29,442 nt of DNA from RGIG464 sp045643185 (GCA_045643185.1 JAZUKH010000186.1:1-29442), one strand, 5' to 3'; shown: positions 1 through 8,544, numbered from the stretch's first letter. The notes: a model not told the origin generated them from the letters alone. A program made the numbers and translations.

Positions 1-21
1 AAAACGTGACGGTTTTTTTTG

Positions 22-53
22 AAAAAATGTGTGTAGGTTTTAAACCTACACAG
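22..53 (-). terminator. Intrinsic terminator (outer copy)
   Basis: On the minus strand a 10-11 bp stem (31-40 paired with 42-51, extendable to 30/52) is followed directly by a run of six T (complement of 22-27). It lies downstream of the M74 endopeptidase lipoprotein gene and is the second of two tandem copies met by polymerase. Confidence 0.75.
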
Positions 54-118
54 CCAATACATCAGGCCCCCTACCAGTAATATTCCCAACAAAACGAAAA
101 ACGTGACGGTTTTTTTTG

Positions 119-150
119 AAAAAATGTGTGCAGGTCTTAGACCTACACAT
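119..150 (-). terminator. Intrinsic terminator (inner copy)
   Basis: This is the first terminator met after the stop at 223. It is the 97-bp-shifted copy of the hairpin at 22-53. Relative to that copy one base pair has changed on both sides (T39/A43 became C136/G140). A second change (T34 to C131) leaves a U-G wobble only in the minus-strand RNA. That pattern supports a functional minus-strand RNA hairpin, followed by six U. Confidence 0.8.
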
Positions 151-222
151 CCATAACATCAGGCCCCCTACCAGTAATATTCCCAACAAAACGAAAAACG
201 TGACAGAGTTTGTTAAAAAAAA

Positions 223-2073
223 TCAAAGTTTGTTACCGTGTTCGTCTCGGTCATCCAAGTTGAGCTTATACTTCTTGGCACGACGCTTAAAGTAGCGAGT
301 GTAGTGCCAACGTGCATCGGCGATCGACCAGTCGAGCGAATCCTGTTCAAGGTGTGCAAGCAGTTTGAGCGTGAGCTGCGCATTAAAAGAAATCGCCAGG
401 TTAGGCGCATCAATGGCATCGAGCAAAAGCGGCACGTCAACGATCTGAAGCGTCGTGACCTTGAAACCGGCTTTTTTGAAACCATCCATGAGCCACTGAG
501 TTCGGCTGCGTGACTCGTTTTGAGCAAACCAGGTTTCGAGATCCGCCGCAATGAGGGCGAATTCAGCCGCATCGGGCGCTGGCACAGGCTCAGCCGCGGG
601 TTTAGCGCTAACATTATATATATGGTTGGTCACGACCTGAACGGCAAGCAACACGTCGGGTGCCTGAGCCGCAAGCGCCTCGTTTTTAAGCGCCGCAATG
701 AGGGTCGGCGTATAAACGCGGCGAGGATTATGGACGATGTGTCGAATCACTTGATTGAATACACCTGGTTCAAAAGGCACAGTGCCGTTGTTGAAGCGCT
801 GCAACAGGCGATCCATGGCTTCCGCTGTTTCGTCAGAGTCATTGGCAGCGATGGCATCAAGTAGCGCGCGTTGAACCACGGGGCTCGTTTCAACATCGAG
901 ACGATGAGCGAGCGCCTTGTGGGCGCTCGCCCGAATCGACGCGGCCGCAATCGCTGCGGCGGCACGCACCGACTCGTCATCATCCGACAACGCCTTGATC
1001 ACGGGCGCCGTGTTGCGCGTCGCTGCGTTCATCAAAGCCAGGCGCTGAAGCGCCGCAGCGCGTTCGTCTGAACCGGCTTTTTTGCTCGAAAGCGTTTTGT
1101 AGTGCTTTGTAATACAGGCTTCCTGCTTGGGCACTGGGTCCTCGATCCACTCGTGAATGACAGACTTATCCAGACAACCGGCACAAATGTCGTCGTTAGA
1201 ACAATACACACGGATATGAAAATGATCGTCGTGGGACGCAAGTTCCATGACGACTGCATCAAACCGGGCAAGCAGTTCGTCGGGGTTTTCACGTTGGGCA
1301 AGTTCGTGTCTAAGTGCCGTGCGAAGATGACGCGCCACAAAGACGAATTGAAGAGGAACTTCCTTCTGCATCAGCAGTTCCTCGATCAAAGCCGCGTTTT
1401 TTTGCAGGTCAAACGTGTATTTGGCGCCATCTTCTTTGGACACAAAACGACGATTGATGTGATGCAAGTGATCAGGATGCGCAAACTTGCCGTTTTCGTC
1501 TTTCAGGTAATAACCAATGTCGCCATCGCGTCCAGCGTTGTGACTCACCGAATAGGGAATGTCGCCGCCGCCTTGTAAACCGAGGTTGCCTAGATACAGG
1601 ATCGTGTCAGGAAAACGCTTTTTCATTTTGCGCGACACGATGTCGAGCAAATGCATGAATTCCGGCGTCGCATAAGCAATGCCTCGTTCGTAAGGCACAG
1701 GCAGTTGACGCATGTAAAGTGAGGGCACAGGCAGAGCCTGACCATTCACCATAAATCCATCACGAGTATCCTGAACAGAAAAGGTCTCCTTGCGATCAAT
1801 TTCTTTTTTCGTCATGAAGAAAACGCGGTCTTCCGCGTTTGTAGTCCGTCGCATGCGCTGCTCAAGTTTTGCAGTGACCCATTTTTCGTGGAGCGATGGT
1901 GTGATATAGTAAGGCCGTGCCTTATGAACGAACGCCGTTTTGGCCACAGGCAACACGATCCCCGATTCGGTCGGCGTTGGTTCGTCTGACTTGGCAGAGC
2001 CACAACCCAAACAAAAAAAGGTCATGGCACAAATGGCTTTAACTAACATTTGGCATTGGAACGATTTACGCAT
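223..2073 (-). CDS. Lipoprotein: M74 (MepA-like) murein endopeptidase with HEAT-like tail
   Basis: 616 residues. The N-terminus has a signal peptide ending in a lipobox (LGC, Cys24). Residues about 130-290 match the penicillin-insensitive murein endopeptidase family M74. SHNAGRDGD at 177-185 supplies His178 and Asp185, spaced like the zinc ligands His113 and Asp120 of E. coli MepA. HDDHFHIR at 281-288 supplies the C-terminal His motif. M74 enzymes cut D,D- and L,D-crosslinks of peptidoglycan in the periplasm. Residues about 330-500 form alanine-rich alpha-helical pairs typical of HEAT-like repeats, which MepA (about 270 residues) lacks. The start is supported by AGGGG 6-7 nt upstream of ATG. 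The gene is divergent from the outer-membrane protein at 2178, with a 104-bp gap, and is followed by two tandem terminators. Family assignment is strong; the role of the tail is unknown. Confidence 0.85.
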   Translation of the reverse strand: MRKSFQCQMLVKAICAMTFFCLGCGSAKSDEPTPTESGIVLPVAKTAFVHKARPYYITPSLHEKWVTAKLEQRMRRTTNAEDRVFFMTKKEIDRKETFSVQDTRDGFMVNGQALPVPSLYMRQLPVPYERGIAYATPEFMHLLDIVSRKMKKRFPDTILYLGNLGLQGGGDIPYSVSHNAGRDGDIGYYLKDENGKFAHPDHLHHINRRFVSKEDGAKYTFDLQKNAALIEELLMQKEVPLQFVFVARHLRTALRHELAQRENPDELLARFDAVVMELASHDDHFHIRVYCSNDDICAGCLDKSVIHEWIEDPVPKQEACITKHYKTLSSKKAGSDERAAALQRLALMNAATRNTAPVIKALSDDDESVRAAAAIAAASIRASAHKALAHRLDVETSPVVQRALLDAIAANDSDETAEAMDRLLQRFNNGTVPFEPGVFNQVIRHIVHNPRRVYTPTLIAALKNEALAAQAPDVLLAVQVVTNHIYNVSAKPAAEPVPAPDAAEFALIAADLETWFAQNESRSRTQWLMDGFKKAGFKVTTLQIVDVPLLLDAIDAPNLAISFNAQLTLKLLAHLEQDSLDWSIADARWHYTRYFKRRAKKYKLNLDDRDEHGNKL

Positions 2074-2177
2074 AAAATACCCCTATTTGACCCAAAGCAG
2101 GTCGAATTCGGTTCATTTTATAACGCGTGGCATAAATTTGTAGATTTAGACGTCCACGTTCTTAGGAGAATCACGAT

Positions 2178-2951
2178 ATGAAACGATGTTTTCTTGCATT
2201 CATTGCCTTTTTGATGGCTTTTGGCGCATTTGACCTTGCGACGAGCCGTGAAGCACAGGCTCAGGTTTCCGTCGAATTGGTCGGCAAACTCGGTGGCGAA
2301 GCCAACTTTTTCGACAACGAGTGGCTTGGCGATTCAAAATTTGACGTTTCCGGCGGTCTTCGTCTGTCAGGCCTGGTTCGTTTTGCGAACAACTTTGGTG
2401 TGGGTCTAAACTTCAACTGGACGATGTCGGATCAACGTCTTCAGAGCGGCAAAGGTCTTCCTTACGAACTCGAAGACTACAGCAAACGCGAAGTCGTCGT
2501 TCAGCATCCGTCGTTTGGTGTGGCCTTCCGCTACATGTTCATCGACATGGTCGACCTCGGTCTTTGGTTTGACTACGGCTTTGGTTCGGTCAAATTCGAC
2601 CCGGTCCGTCCTTCTGAAAAGACCTACGCCAAAGCACACGAGATGAATTACTGCGTTGATGCTCATTGTGCTAACATGCTTGACCTCGACTACGATCTTC
2701 AGACGTTTGAAATGGGTATTTTGGCACACGCACGTTGGTACATTCCGAATACGACGTTGGCCGTCATCGTCGGTGCCGAAATGTTCCTCGACTTTAGCCG
2801 TATGCTCGCCGATGATTCACGTATGGCGATGATCTTCCGTGGCAAACGTGGCTACGACGAAAACTCGGTCAATTCGTTCGGCTTCCACTTTGTGTTTGGT
2901 ATGAGCTACGATTTTTACTTCGATCAGTTCGGTAAATCATATCCGCGGTAA
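2178..2951 (+). CDS. Outer-membrane beta-barrel protein, function unknown
   Basis: 257 residues. It has a clear signal peptide (basic MKR, hydrophobic stretch, AQA cleavage site near residue 28). The mature part alternates polar and aromatic or hydrophobic residues in short strands (GLRLSGLVRFANNFGVGLNF, FGVAFRYMFIDMVDLGLWFDYGFG) and ends in a strand-like segment, typical of a small 8-stranded porin-like barrel. Two cysteines lie close together (YCVDAHC). The start has a good ribosome binding site (AGGAG at 2164-2168, 9 nt upstream). It is monocistronic, with a strong terminator right behind it. No specific family was recognised. Confidence 0.75.
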   Translation: MKRCFLAFIAFLMAFGAFDLATSREAQAQVSVELVGKLGGEANFFDNEWLGDSKFDVSGGLRLSGLVRFANNFGVGLNFNWTMSDQRLQSGKGLPYELEDYSKREVVVQHPSFGVAFRYMFIDMVDLGLWFDYGFGSVKFDPVRPSEKTYAKAHEMNYCVDAHCANMLDLDYDLQTFEMGILAHARWYIPNTTLAVIVGAEMFLDFSRMLADDSRMAMIFRGKRGYDENSVNSFGFHFVFGMSYDFYFDQFGKSYPR

Positions 2952-2975
2952 TCGTTTACCAGCTCAAGGCCTTGA

Positions 2976-3009
2976 AACGCCGCAGCAGTTTTGCTGCGGC
3001 GTTTTTTTT
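2976..3009 (+). terminator. Strong intrinsic terminator
   Basis: A 12-bp perfect stem (2976-2987 with 2992-3003, loop GTTT), GC-rich at its core, runs into eight T (3002-3009). It lies 24 nt after the stop of the outer-membrane protein gene. Confidence 0.95.
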
Positions 3010-3031
3010 GCCCCACACCGTTGAGCCGCTT

Positions 3032-3143
3032 TGCGCGGCGTATGCGCAGCATAGGCGCGCACCGAGCCGTGCGAAGCAGGCGAGTGGTTATGCGCGGCGT
3101 ATGCGCAGCATAGGCGCGCACCGAGCCGTGCGAAGCAGGCGAG
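3032..3143. repeat. Direct repeat, 2 x 53 bp, each with a bulged-G hairpin
   Basis: Two copies (3032-3084 and 3091-3143) lie 59 bp apart in the region between the outer-membrane protein and kinase genes and appear identical. Each contains GGC-G-TATGC, GCA, GCATA-GGC. This is a stem with one unpaired G, the same design as the hairpins at 7166, 16126-16248, 22881 and 25498. The rest of the 329-bp intergenic region holds the terminator at 2976 and a possible promoter at 3192. Confidence 0.85.
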
Positions 3144-3191
3144 CAACACTCGCCCAAACTCGCTAAATGTGTTACACTATGCGCGTATTAC

Positions 3192-3220
3192 TTGCGACAA
3201 AAGCCATTTCGTTTTAGGAT
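3192..3220 (+). promoter_or_regulatory. Possible sigma-70-like promoter of the kinase gene
   Basis: TTGCGA (3192-3197) and TAGGAT (3215-3220) are separated by exactly 17 bp; each matches 4 of 6 consensus bases. Initiation near 3227 would give a leader of about 55 nt to the ATG at 3281 and would leave no room for a start at TTG 3233. The match is modest. Confidence 0.35.
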
Positions 3221-3280
3221 AGAAGGGATTTTTTGCGGAAACCGCGCCATTTTGGACGCGCTAGAAGTTTTAGGCAGATT

Positions 3281-6200
3281 ATGACAGACGTTGCTAATCC
3301 AAAACCCGACCTTCCACAGCCTGGAGACCGGCTTGTAGATCGATACACCATCATTCAGCGCGTGAGTTTAGGCGGTTTTGGCGCCGTTTACCGCGCGATG
3401 CAGGACAACCTTGGACGTGAAATAGCACTCAAAGTCCTGCTTCCGGATGTGGTCTCGAACAATCAGGATTACATCGAGCAGTTTCGTCAGGAAGCGCTTT
3501 TAACGAGCCAGCTTCGTCATCCCAACACGATCACGATCTTCGACTATGGTCAGACCGAAAGCGGTCTTTTGTTTATCGCGATGGAATGGCTTGACGGGAA
3601 GACCCTGACCGAGGTTTTGAAGGAAGGCGGCGCGCTTTCGTACGATCGTTGTCTTCACATCAGCAACCAGATTTTGAAGTCGTTGAGCGAAGCGCACGAC
3701 CGCGGCATGGTTCACCGTGACTTGAAGCCGTCGAACCTGATTTTGTGCACGCAGTACGGTGAAGCCGACTTCGTCAAAGTTCTGGACTTCGGTCTCGTCA
3801 AAAATCTTTCGGAAGAAAAGCTTCAGATTCGCGGCAACACCGTCGAAGCGCCGCAATTTACGGCCAAGCGCCGCGCGCCGGGCACGCCGCACTACATGGC
3901 GCCGGAACAGGCCATGGGCAAAGGCACGACCACCAGCGCCGATATTTACGCGTTCGGTCTGATTTTGCACGAAATGCTGACCGGCAAACGCGCCGTCGAA
4001 GGCACCGACAAGATGGACGTCCTGCTCAAACAGGTGCGTCAGCCCGTCCCGCCGCTGCCTGAAGAGTTCCGTGACACGTTTTTGGGCCGCGTCGTCGCCC
4101 GCTGCGTCGAAAAAGACCCACTCAAACGACCGCAGAACGCCACTGTCCTGCTCCGCGACTATCAACTCAACGAAGAAAATCGCGGCGTCGAACTCAAAGA
4201 AGGGCTCATCGAAGCACAAGCCCGTTGGAAAAATCTTACCGAACCTAAGAGCATCATTTCGGAAGTCAGCGGCACACTCAAAGACGTTTTCGTCGGTCGT
4301 ACCGCCGAAATCGAGGAATTCAACACGATCCTTTCCAAAGGTCTCGCCGAAAATACCGGCACCACGCTCGTCATTAACGGTCAAACCGGTATCGGTAAAA
4401 CGGCTCTCGTCATTAAATACGCTGAGATCTTCCTCGATCGAACTAAAGGCCTGCTCATTCAGACCTCGTTCCTGCCTCAAAATAACCTCGCTTATTCCGC
4501 CATCCGTATCGCGCTCAAAAAATTTCTTCAAGTCACGTCAGATGACGCCAGCGAAGCTCAATCCCAGATCAAACACGCGCTTCAGCGTTACAATAACAAC
4601 GATTCGTACCTCGTGACGTTCCTGACGCACTTTATCGTCGGCAAAAACGGCCAGTCGGCCGAGGAACGCGACCAGGCTGAATTGCGCCTCGAAGAATTTT
4701 TCGACAACATTTCGCGCGTCGCGCCCGTCATGTTCATCGTCGAAAACATTCACTGGGCCGATACCGAATCGATCAACCTGATGTGGAAACTGGCGCTGTC
4801 AGCGGTCACGAAACATCGTCCGTTCTTCATTTGCGCCACGTTCCGACACGCCGCGCTCGCCGATAACCGCGAGCTCCAAATGTTGTTGGAACGCTTCAAC
4901 CGCCTCGAACACGTCTTCTACCGCGAGATCAACCTCGGATGGCTCGGCAAAAAAGATTGCGCCGCCATCATCGACAATGCCATCAAAATGCAACGTCCGA
5001 TGGCCAACCAATGCCTGGCGCTGTCCAAAGGTAATCCGCTCTTCCTCAATATCGTTCTGCGTTACATCCTCGACGAAAAAGCCAATGGCGATGACGCCCG
5101 TCTCGTCATTCCTAACTCGATCGAGAAGATCACCCTCAAACGTGTCGACCAGATCGTCCGCAAATACAATCACCCCGATTATCGCGAGATCCTGCGCCGC
5201 GCCGCGTTGATGGGCGAAACCTTCACGCTCTCAAACGTCGAAGCCTTGTTGCGCAAAGATGGTCAGTACAGCCTGCTCGACAACACGAGCCGCGCGCTCG
5301 ACGTCTGGCGCCGTGAAGGCATCCTGCGCCGACAATACGATACCGAAGGCTCCTACGAGTTCATTCACCCTTACATCGTCGAGTTCTTTAACGCCGATTC
5401 CACACCGGAGCTGCACCTCAACGTCGCTAGAACCAAGGAAATGCTCGGCGAAAGCGAGATGTTCATCGACCTCGAAGAGATCGCCAATCACTTCAAACTC
5501 GCCGGTGACAAAAAACAGGCGCTCCGTTATCTCGACGTCGCCGCAAACAACGCATTACAAAATACAAACTTCATTAAAGCAAAAAAACTTTATGAAGAAA
5601 TGCTCCCGTTGCTCGCGACCGAAGAAGACAAAAACCTCTCGCTGCGCGTCTATCATCAGCTCGGTGAACTGACCCTGCGCCTCTCTGAATACGGCCCGTC
5701 GCGCGACTACTTCTCACGCGCACTCATGCTCGCCGAGGAAAATTGCGACAAACATCTTGAAGCCACCGCCTATTGCGGTATCGCTGAAGTCGCACTCAAA
5801 CAAAATCGACTCGACGAAGCCAATTCAAACTACAATCGCGCAAAACTCGCCCTGACCGACGACGATCCAAGCATCCAGAGCAAATTGCTGCTCGGCCTCG
5901 GACGTATCTCAAAACTCAAATCCGATTGGTCGGCTGCCCTCCAACTCTTCCAAAAAGCTTACGATTACAGCTCGAACGCCGCTGACTTCGACATCATGGG
6001 CAACGCCCTCTTCGAACTCGGCAAAATCTATCAGGCGCTCGGTCAGCTGCACCAGGCTCACGAGTGCTTCCTCAGCGCTCAAAAGAATTTCCAAACCGTC
6101 GGAAACACCGCCGACGAAGCCGACATCCTCATCGCGCTCTCCTACACCTACTGCGTGTTCATGCGCCCAGACGATGCCCGCATCGCCAACGAATCCGCCA

Positions 6201-7075
6201 TCGAGATCTACCAAAAACTCGGCGATCAGCTCGGCTTCGCCAACGCGCTCGCACAAATGGCCGATCTCAATATCCAACAGCTCGTCTTCGATGAAGCCCA
6301 AAAGTTCGTCCTGCGATCCATCCCGATCTTCAAGGAATTCCACAGCGTCATCGGCAACGCACGCACACAGGCGCTCCTCTCGCAAATCGAGATGAATCAT
6401 GGCCAATACGACTCCGCCATGCGCCTCGCCAGTCAGTCGCTCACCGAATACCTCAAAACTGACAACTATAACGAGCAGATCCGACTCTACATCGAACTCG
6501 GTCACCTCGCGACGCTTCAAAACGGCTTTGAAGCCGCACGACAAAACCTCTCACAAGCCGAGATCCTCCTCGATATCCATCAGTCGTCCGTCCTGCGCAG
6601 CGCACTCTTCTTCGAATGCGGTCTGCTCTGCGAATGCCAGGGCGACTTCGCAAGCGCCGAACGCAATTATCAGGCCGCTCAGGAAACCGCTCAGCAGAGC
6701 GAATATCTCGAGCAGATCTACCTCGCCCGACTCAACGTCATCCGCGTCAATATGTACTTCACCACCGGCCGCTGGTATTACGAGGAACTCCTCAAGATCG
6801 CCAACGAAACGCGCACCTACGGCCTCAAACAGGCTCAGTGCACCGCCTTGATGTACATCGTCTGGTTCGAAGGCGTCTACGGCGAACAGCGCACCTGGGA
6901 AAATCTCATGGGCGAGCTCGTCCGCTTCGTCCAGATCCAACGCCTACCCGTTCAAGGCCTCCTGCGCCAATTCGAATTCCGCGTCGACCTCACGCGCTTC
7001 GTCAATCCCGACGTCTCGATGGCCTTACACCGTTCAGCCATGTGGATCCGACAGTATCTCAGCCAACCCGTTTAA
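3281..7075 (+). CDS. Ser/Thr protein kinase - AAA-type ATPase - TPR regulator
   Basis: 1264 residues from ATG. Residues 21-290 form a complete Hanks-type kinase: glycine loop SLGGFGAVY at 29-37 (first Gly is Ser), Lys51, Glu71, HRDLKPSN at 145-152, DFG at 169-171, APE at 207-209. Residues about 335-600 form a STAND/AAA-type ATPase: FVGR entry, Walker A GQTGIGKT at 367-374, Walker B and sensor VMFIVENIHWAD at 483-494. Residues about 750-1250 are TPR-like helical pairs. This layout is common in myxobacterial PknK-like regulators; it has no C-terminal LuxR helix-turn-helix and no transmembrane segment, so it is probably cytosolic. ATG 3281 is preceded by a weak TAGG; an in-frame TTG at 3233 has AAGGG at good distance and would add 16 basic residues. 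The partner and signal are unknown. Confidence 0.9.
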   Translation: MTDVANPKPDLPQPGDRLVDRYTIIQRVSLGGFGAVYRAMQDNLGREIALKVLLPDVVSNNQDYIEQFRQEALLTSQLRHPNTITIFDYGQTESGLLFIAMEWLDGKTLTEVLKEGGALSYDRCLHISNQILKSLSEAHDRGMVHRDLKPSNLILCTQYGEADFVKVLDFGLVKNLSEEKLQIRGNTVEAPQFTAKRRAPGTPHYMAPEQAMGKGTTTSADIYAFGLILHEMLTGKRAVEGTDKMDVLLKQVRQPVPPLPEEFRDTFLGRVVARCVEKDPLKRPQNATVLLRDYQLNEENRGVELKEGLIEAQARWKNLTEPKSIISEVSGTLKDVFVGRTAEIEEFNTILSKGLAENTGTTLVINGQTGIGKTALVIKYAEIFLDRTKGLLIQTSFLPQNNLAYSAIRIALKKFLQVTSDDASEAQSQIKHALQRYNNNDSYLVTFLTHFIVGKNGQSAEERDQAELRLEEFFDNISRVAPVMFIVENIHWADTESINLMWKLALSAVTKHRPFFICATFRHAALADNRELQMLLERFNRLEHVFYREINLGWLGKKDCAAIIDNAIKMQRPMANQCLALSKGNPLFLNIVLRYILDEKANGDDARLVIPNSIEKITLKRVDQIVRKYNHPDYREILRRAALMGETFTLSNVEALLRKDGQYSLLDNTSRALDVWRREGILRRQYDTEGSYEFIHPYIVEFFNADSTPELHLNVARTKEMLGESEMFIDLEEIANHFKLAGDKKQALRYLDVAANNALQNTNFIKAKKLYEEMLPLLATEEDKNLSLRVYHQLGELTLRLSEYGPSRDYFSRALMLAEENCDKHLEATAYCGIAEVALKQNRLDEANSNYNRAKLALTDDDPSIQSKLLLGLGRISKLKSDWSAALQLFQKAYDYSSNAADFDIMGNALFELGKIYQALGQLHQAHECFLSAQKNFQTVGNTADEADILIALSYTYCVFMRPDDARIANESAIEIYQKLGDQLGFANALAQMADLNIQQLVFDEAQKFVLRSIPIFKEFHSVIGNARTQALLSQIEMNHGQYDSAMRLASQSLTEYLKTDNYNEQIRLYIELGHLATLQNGFEAARQNLSQAEILLDIHQSSVLRSALFFECGLLCECQGDFASAERNYQAAQETAQQSEYLEQIYLARLNVIRVNMYFTTGRWYYEELLKIANETRTYGLKQAQCTALMYIVWFEGVYGEQRTWENLMGELVRFVQIQRLPVQGLLRQFEFRVDLTRFVNPDVSMALHRSAMWIRQYLSQPV

Positions 7076-7117
7076 CGCCAATCTCACTTTTTTTGCCGTT
7101 TGAGACGGCTGCGGCTT

Positions 7118-7150
7118 TTTTTCGAGCCGCACCCCAAGCGGCTCGAAAAA
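7118..7150. repeat. 13-bp perfect inverted repeat downstream of the kinase gene
   Basis: TTTTTCGAGCCGC (7118-7130) and its exact complement (7138-7150) flank a 7-nt loop. T-runs lie on the 5' side and A-runs on the 3' side, so it is not a standard terminator on its own. It may protect the 3' end or help end transcription from either side. Confidence 0.7.
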
Positions 7151-7165
7151 TACGCCTACGCCAAC

Positions 7166-7200
7166 GCCGCTATTCGCTTCGCGAATACGCGGCTTTTTTT
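7166..7200 (+). terminator. Terminator of the kinase gene built from a bulged-G hairpin
   Basis: GCCGC-TATTCGC, loop TTC, GCGAATA-C-GCGGC (7166-7193) forms a 12-bp stem with one bulged base, followed by seven T (7194-7200). The stem is a member of the dispersed hairpin family of this window. The reverse strand of this element also supplies the last codons and the TAG stop of the minus-strand gene at 7170-7772. Confidence 0.8.
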
Positions 7201-7772
7201 ATGCCTAAGCGCCCCAAAGGGGCAAACCGCCGTAGCCGATCAGCGCCATGCGCATACCTTTTTTGCATAGCCTTGAGCAGATCGCGCTCGACCGGGCGCG
7301 GCTTGGCGCCCTCAGCACGACCAGGTTGCAGCTGCTGACACCCGGCGATGTCCACAAAACAGTCTTCCGCCAATAAAAACGAAAGAATGCGGTTAGGCAC
7401 AAAGACCGGCGCAAACGCAGTTGGCGTCTCGGCACCCCAGTTTTCAAGCACCCCAAACTGGATCAATGCATTACGACGAAGCGCCGAACCCGGTAAAAAC
7501 GCCGAACGAAATTCGATCGGATCAACATAGTCAAACAAAAGCTGCAAGTTACCAACCGTAATTCTTGCATTTTCTGCAGCTCCAAAGACGTAGCGCCACG
7601 CGCGCGCATATTTCTCGTCATACTGAATGAGTGCAAGCACCACGAGAATGTGCAACTCGGTGTCCGTCAAGCCAAAGGCTTGCTTCAACGCTTCTTCGGG
7701 CAAACGATCCTCGAACTGCACCCCGTTGAGCGCTTCGAACGTCGCTTCAGTCCTGGTGTGGATGTGCGACAT
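7170..7772 (-). CDS. Truncated AAA+ ATPase: orphan N-terminal winged-helix-like domain
   Basis: 200 residues. Residues about 20-140 resemble the N-terminal domain that precedes the AAA+ module in large myxobacterial-type ATPases: AFGLTDTELHILVVLAL, DEKYARAWRYVFG, the Pro-Gly-Ser-x-Leu-Arg-Arg turn near residue 95, then RILSFLLAED. This recognition is by pattern memory and moderately sure. No Walker A or B and no AAA domain follow. After about residue 140 the sequence is Arg/Ala-rich and its last nine residues plus the stop are encoded by the intergenic hairpin at 7166-7193. That suggests a gene that lost its 3' end and now reads into the terminator repeat. It starts 10 nt after the stop of the lipoprotein gene upstream, with only a weak ribosome binding site, so it is probably co-transcribed. 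Confidence 0.6.
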   Translation of the reverse strand: MSHIHTRTEATFEALNGVQFEDRLPEEALKQAFGLTDTELHILVVLALIQYDEKYARAWRYVFGAAENARITVGNLQLLFDYVDPIEFRSAFLPGSALRRNALIQFGVLENWGAETPTAFAPVFVPNRILSFLLAEDCFVDIAGCQQLQPGRAEGAKPRPVERDLLKAMQKRYAHGADRLRRFAPLGRLGIKKAAYSRSE

Positions 7773-7782
7773 TTCGTTATTC

Positions 7783-8448
7783 TTATTTCATAAGGACTTC
7801 CGCACACGCCAGATCAAACGCGTCGGAAGCGTCGAGCGTGATCTTGCACTCGACTGGGATGGGCGCCATCATGCCGTTCGATCTCAATGTATAATAATCG
7901 ATCTCGAGCGTGCCATTTTTGTCTTTCCAGACGGGATCACGCGATTCAATTTTTCGCGCCTGAATGATGTTGTTGTCATCCATATCCATTTTGGAAAGCG
8001 GCGTATTTGTGCCCACGAGAATGCTGAGTGCGCGATAACGCCGTTCAGCGGATAAAGCCTCGGGATCTGGACGCAATGCCTTCAAAAATTGACGGGCGAG
8101 TTCCTGATTAGGCAATGCAACGGTCTGAGGGGCTTTACTGAGTAACACGCCAACAAAACCGTGTTTTCCGCTGGCATCCATTACATGCGCGGGAGCAGGA
8201 GTCTCACCTTCGATGAAGCACAAATTGCCGAGTCGAAAGCGCGCATAGTAGTCGTCAAAACTACCGGTCTTTTTTGCTGCTTTTAACGCCTGTTTCGTAT
8301 CAGCGTCATCGTCGTCCAGGAACTTGTAATTCAGTTCGTCATTCCAAGACACCACGACGTTTTCGGGGGTCTGCGCTTCCGTACCGGAATTACAACCAAC
8401 TCCGAGCAGGGTCGCACCAGCAAGCAACAAAGTTTTAATAATTTTCAT
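7783..8448 (-). CDS. Small lipoprotein, function unknown
   Basis: 221 residues from the ATG at 8446-8448; an upstream in-frame ATG at 8479-8481 would add 11 residues ahead of a perfect signal peptide and is unlikely. MKIIKTLLLAGATLLGVGC is a lipoprotein signal peptide with a VGC lipobox (Cys19). The mature part is acidic and lysine-rich, with no recognisable domain, and contains a single further pair of cysteines near the C-terminus. A good promoter lies 60-90 bp upstream. It probably forms an operon with the truncated ATPase-domain gene. Lipidation is well supported; its job is not known. Confidence 0.75.
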   Translation of the reverse strand: MKIIKTLLLAGATLLGVGCNSGTEAQTPENVVVSWNDELNYKFLDDDDADTKQALKAAKKTGSFDDYYARFRLGNLCFIEGETPAPAHVMDASGKHGFVGVLLSKAPQTVALPNQELARQFLKALRPDPEALSAERRYRALSILVGTNTPLSKMDMDDNNIIQARKIESRDPVWKDKNGTLEIDYYTLRSNGMMAPIPVECKITLDASDAFDLACAEVLMK

Positions 8449-8509
8449 GCCATAACCTGATTCAAAACCAAGTAGCGCCAACGCGTGCGCAACTCAAACT
8501 AGGGATGGC

Positions 8510-8538
8510 TTTATACCGAACTCTGAGCGTTCACTCAA
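8510..8538 (-). promoter_or_regulatory. Sigma-70-type promoter of the lipoprotein operon
   Basis: On the minus strand, -35 TTGAGT (8533-8538) and -10 TATAAA (8510-8515) are spaced 17 bp apart, matching 5 of 6 and 5 of 6 bases if the C/T position is allowed (4 and 5 strictly). The predicted leader to the ATG at 8448 is about 55 nt. Confidence 0.6.
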
Positions 8539-8544
8539 CCTTGT

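Larger units (their letters stand above)
1..204. repeat. 97-bp tandem repeat, two copies plus a stub
   Basis: The sequence from position 1 repeats with a period of exactly 97 bp: the motif AACGTGAC recurs at 3, 100 and 197. Two near-identical full units are visible, and a third copy breaks off after about 10 bp, just before the stop codon of the flanking minus-strand gene. The array may continue left of the window. Each unit carries one terminator hairpin, listed separately. Confidence 0.9.

Noticed and set aside
1..204. 97-bp repeats considered as CRISPR or as an origin iteron array.
   Set aside because: The whole unit is conserved, contains no spacer, and carries a terminator hairpin after a stop codon.
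2924..3166. Short frames of 60-77 codons across the 53-bp direct repeats.
   Set aside because: They read repeat and terminator DNA, have no ribosome binding site, and give Arg/Ala-rich nonsense.
3500..4531. A 343-codon minus-strand frame within the kinase gene.
   Set aside because: It lies opposite intact kinase and ATPase motifs and shows no ribosome binding site or domain.
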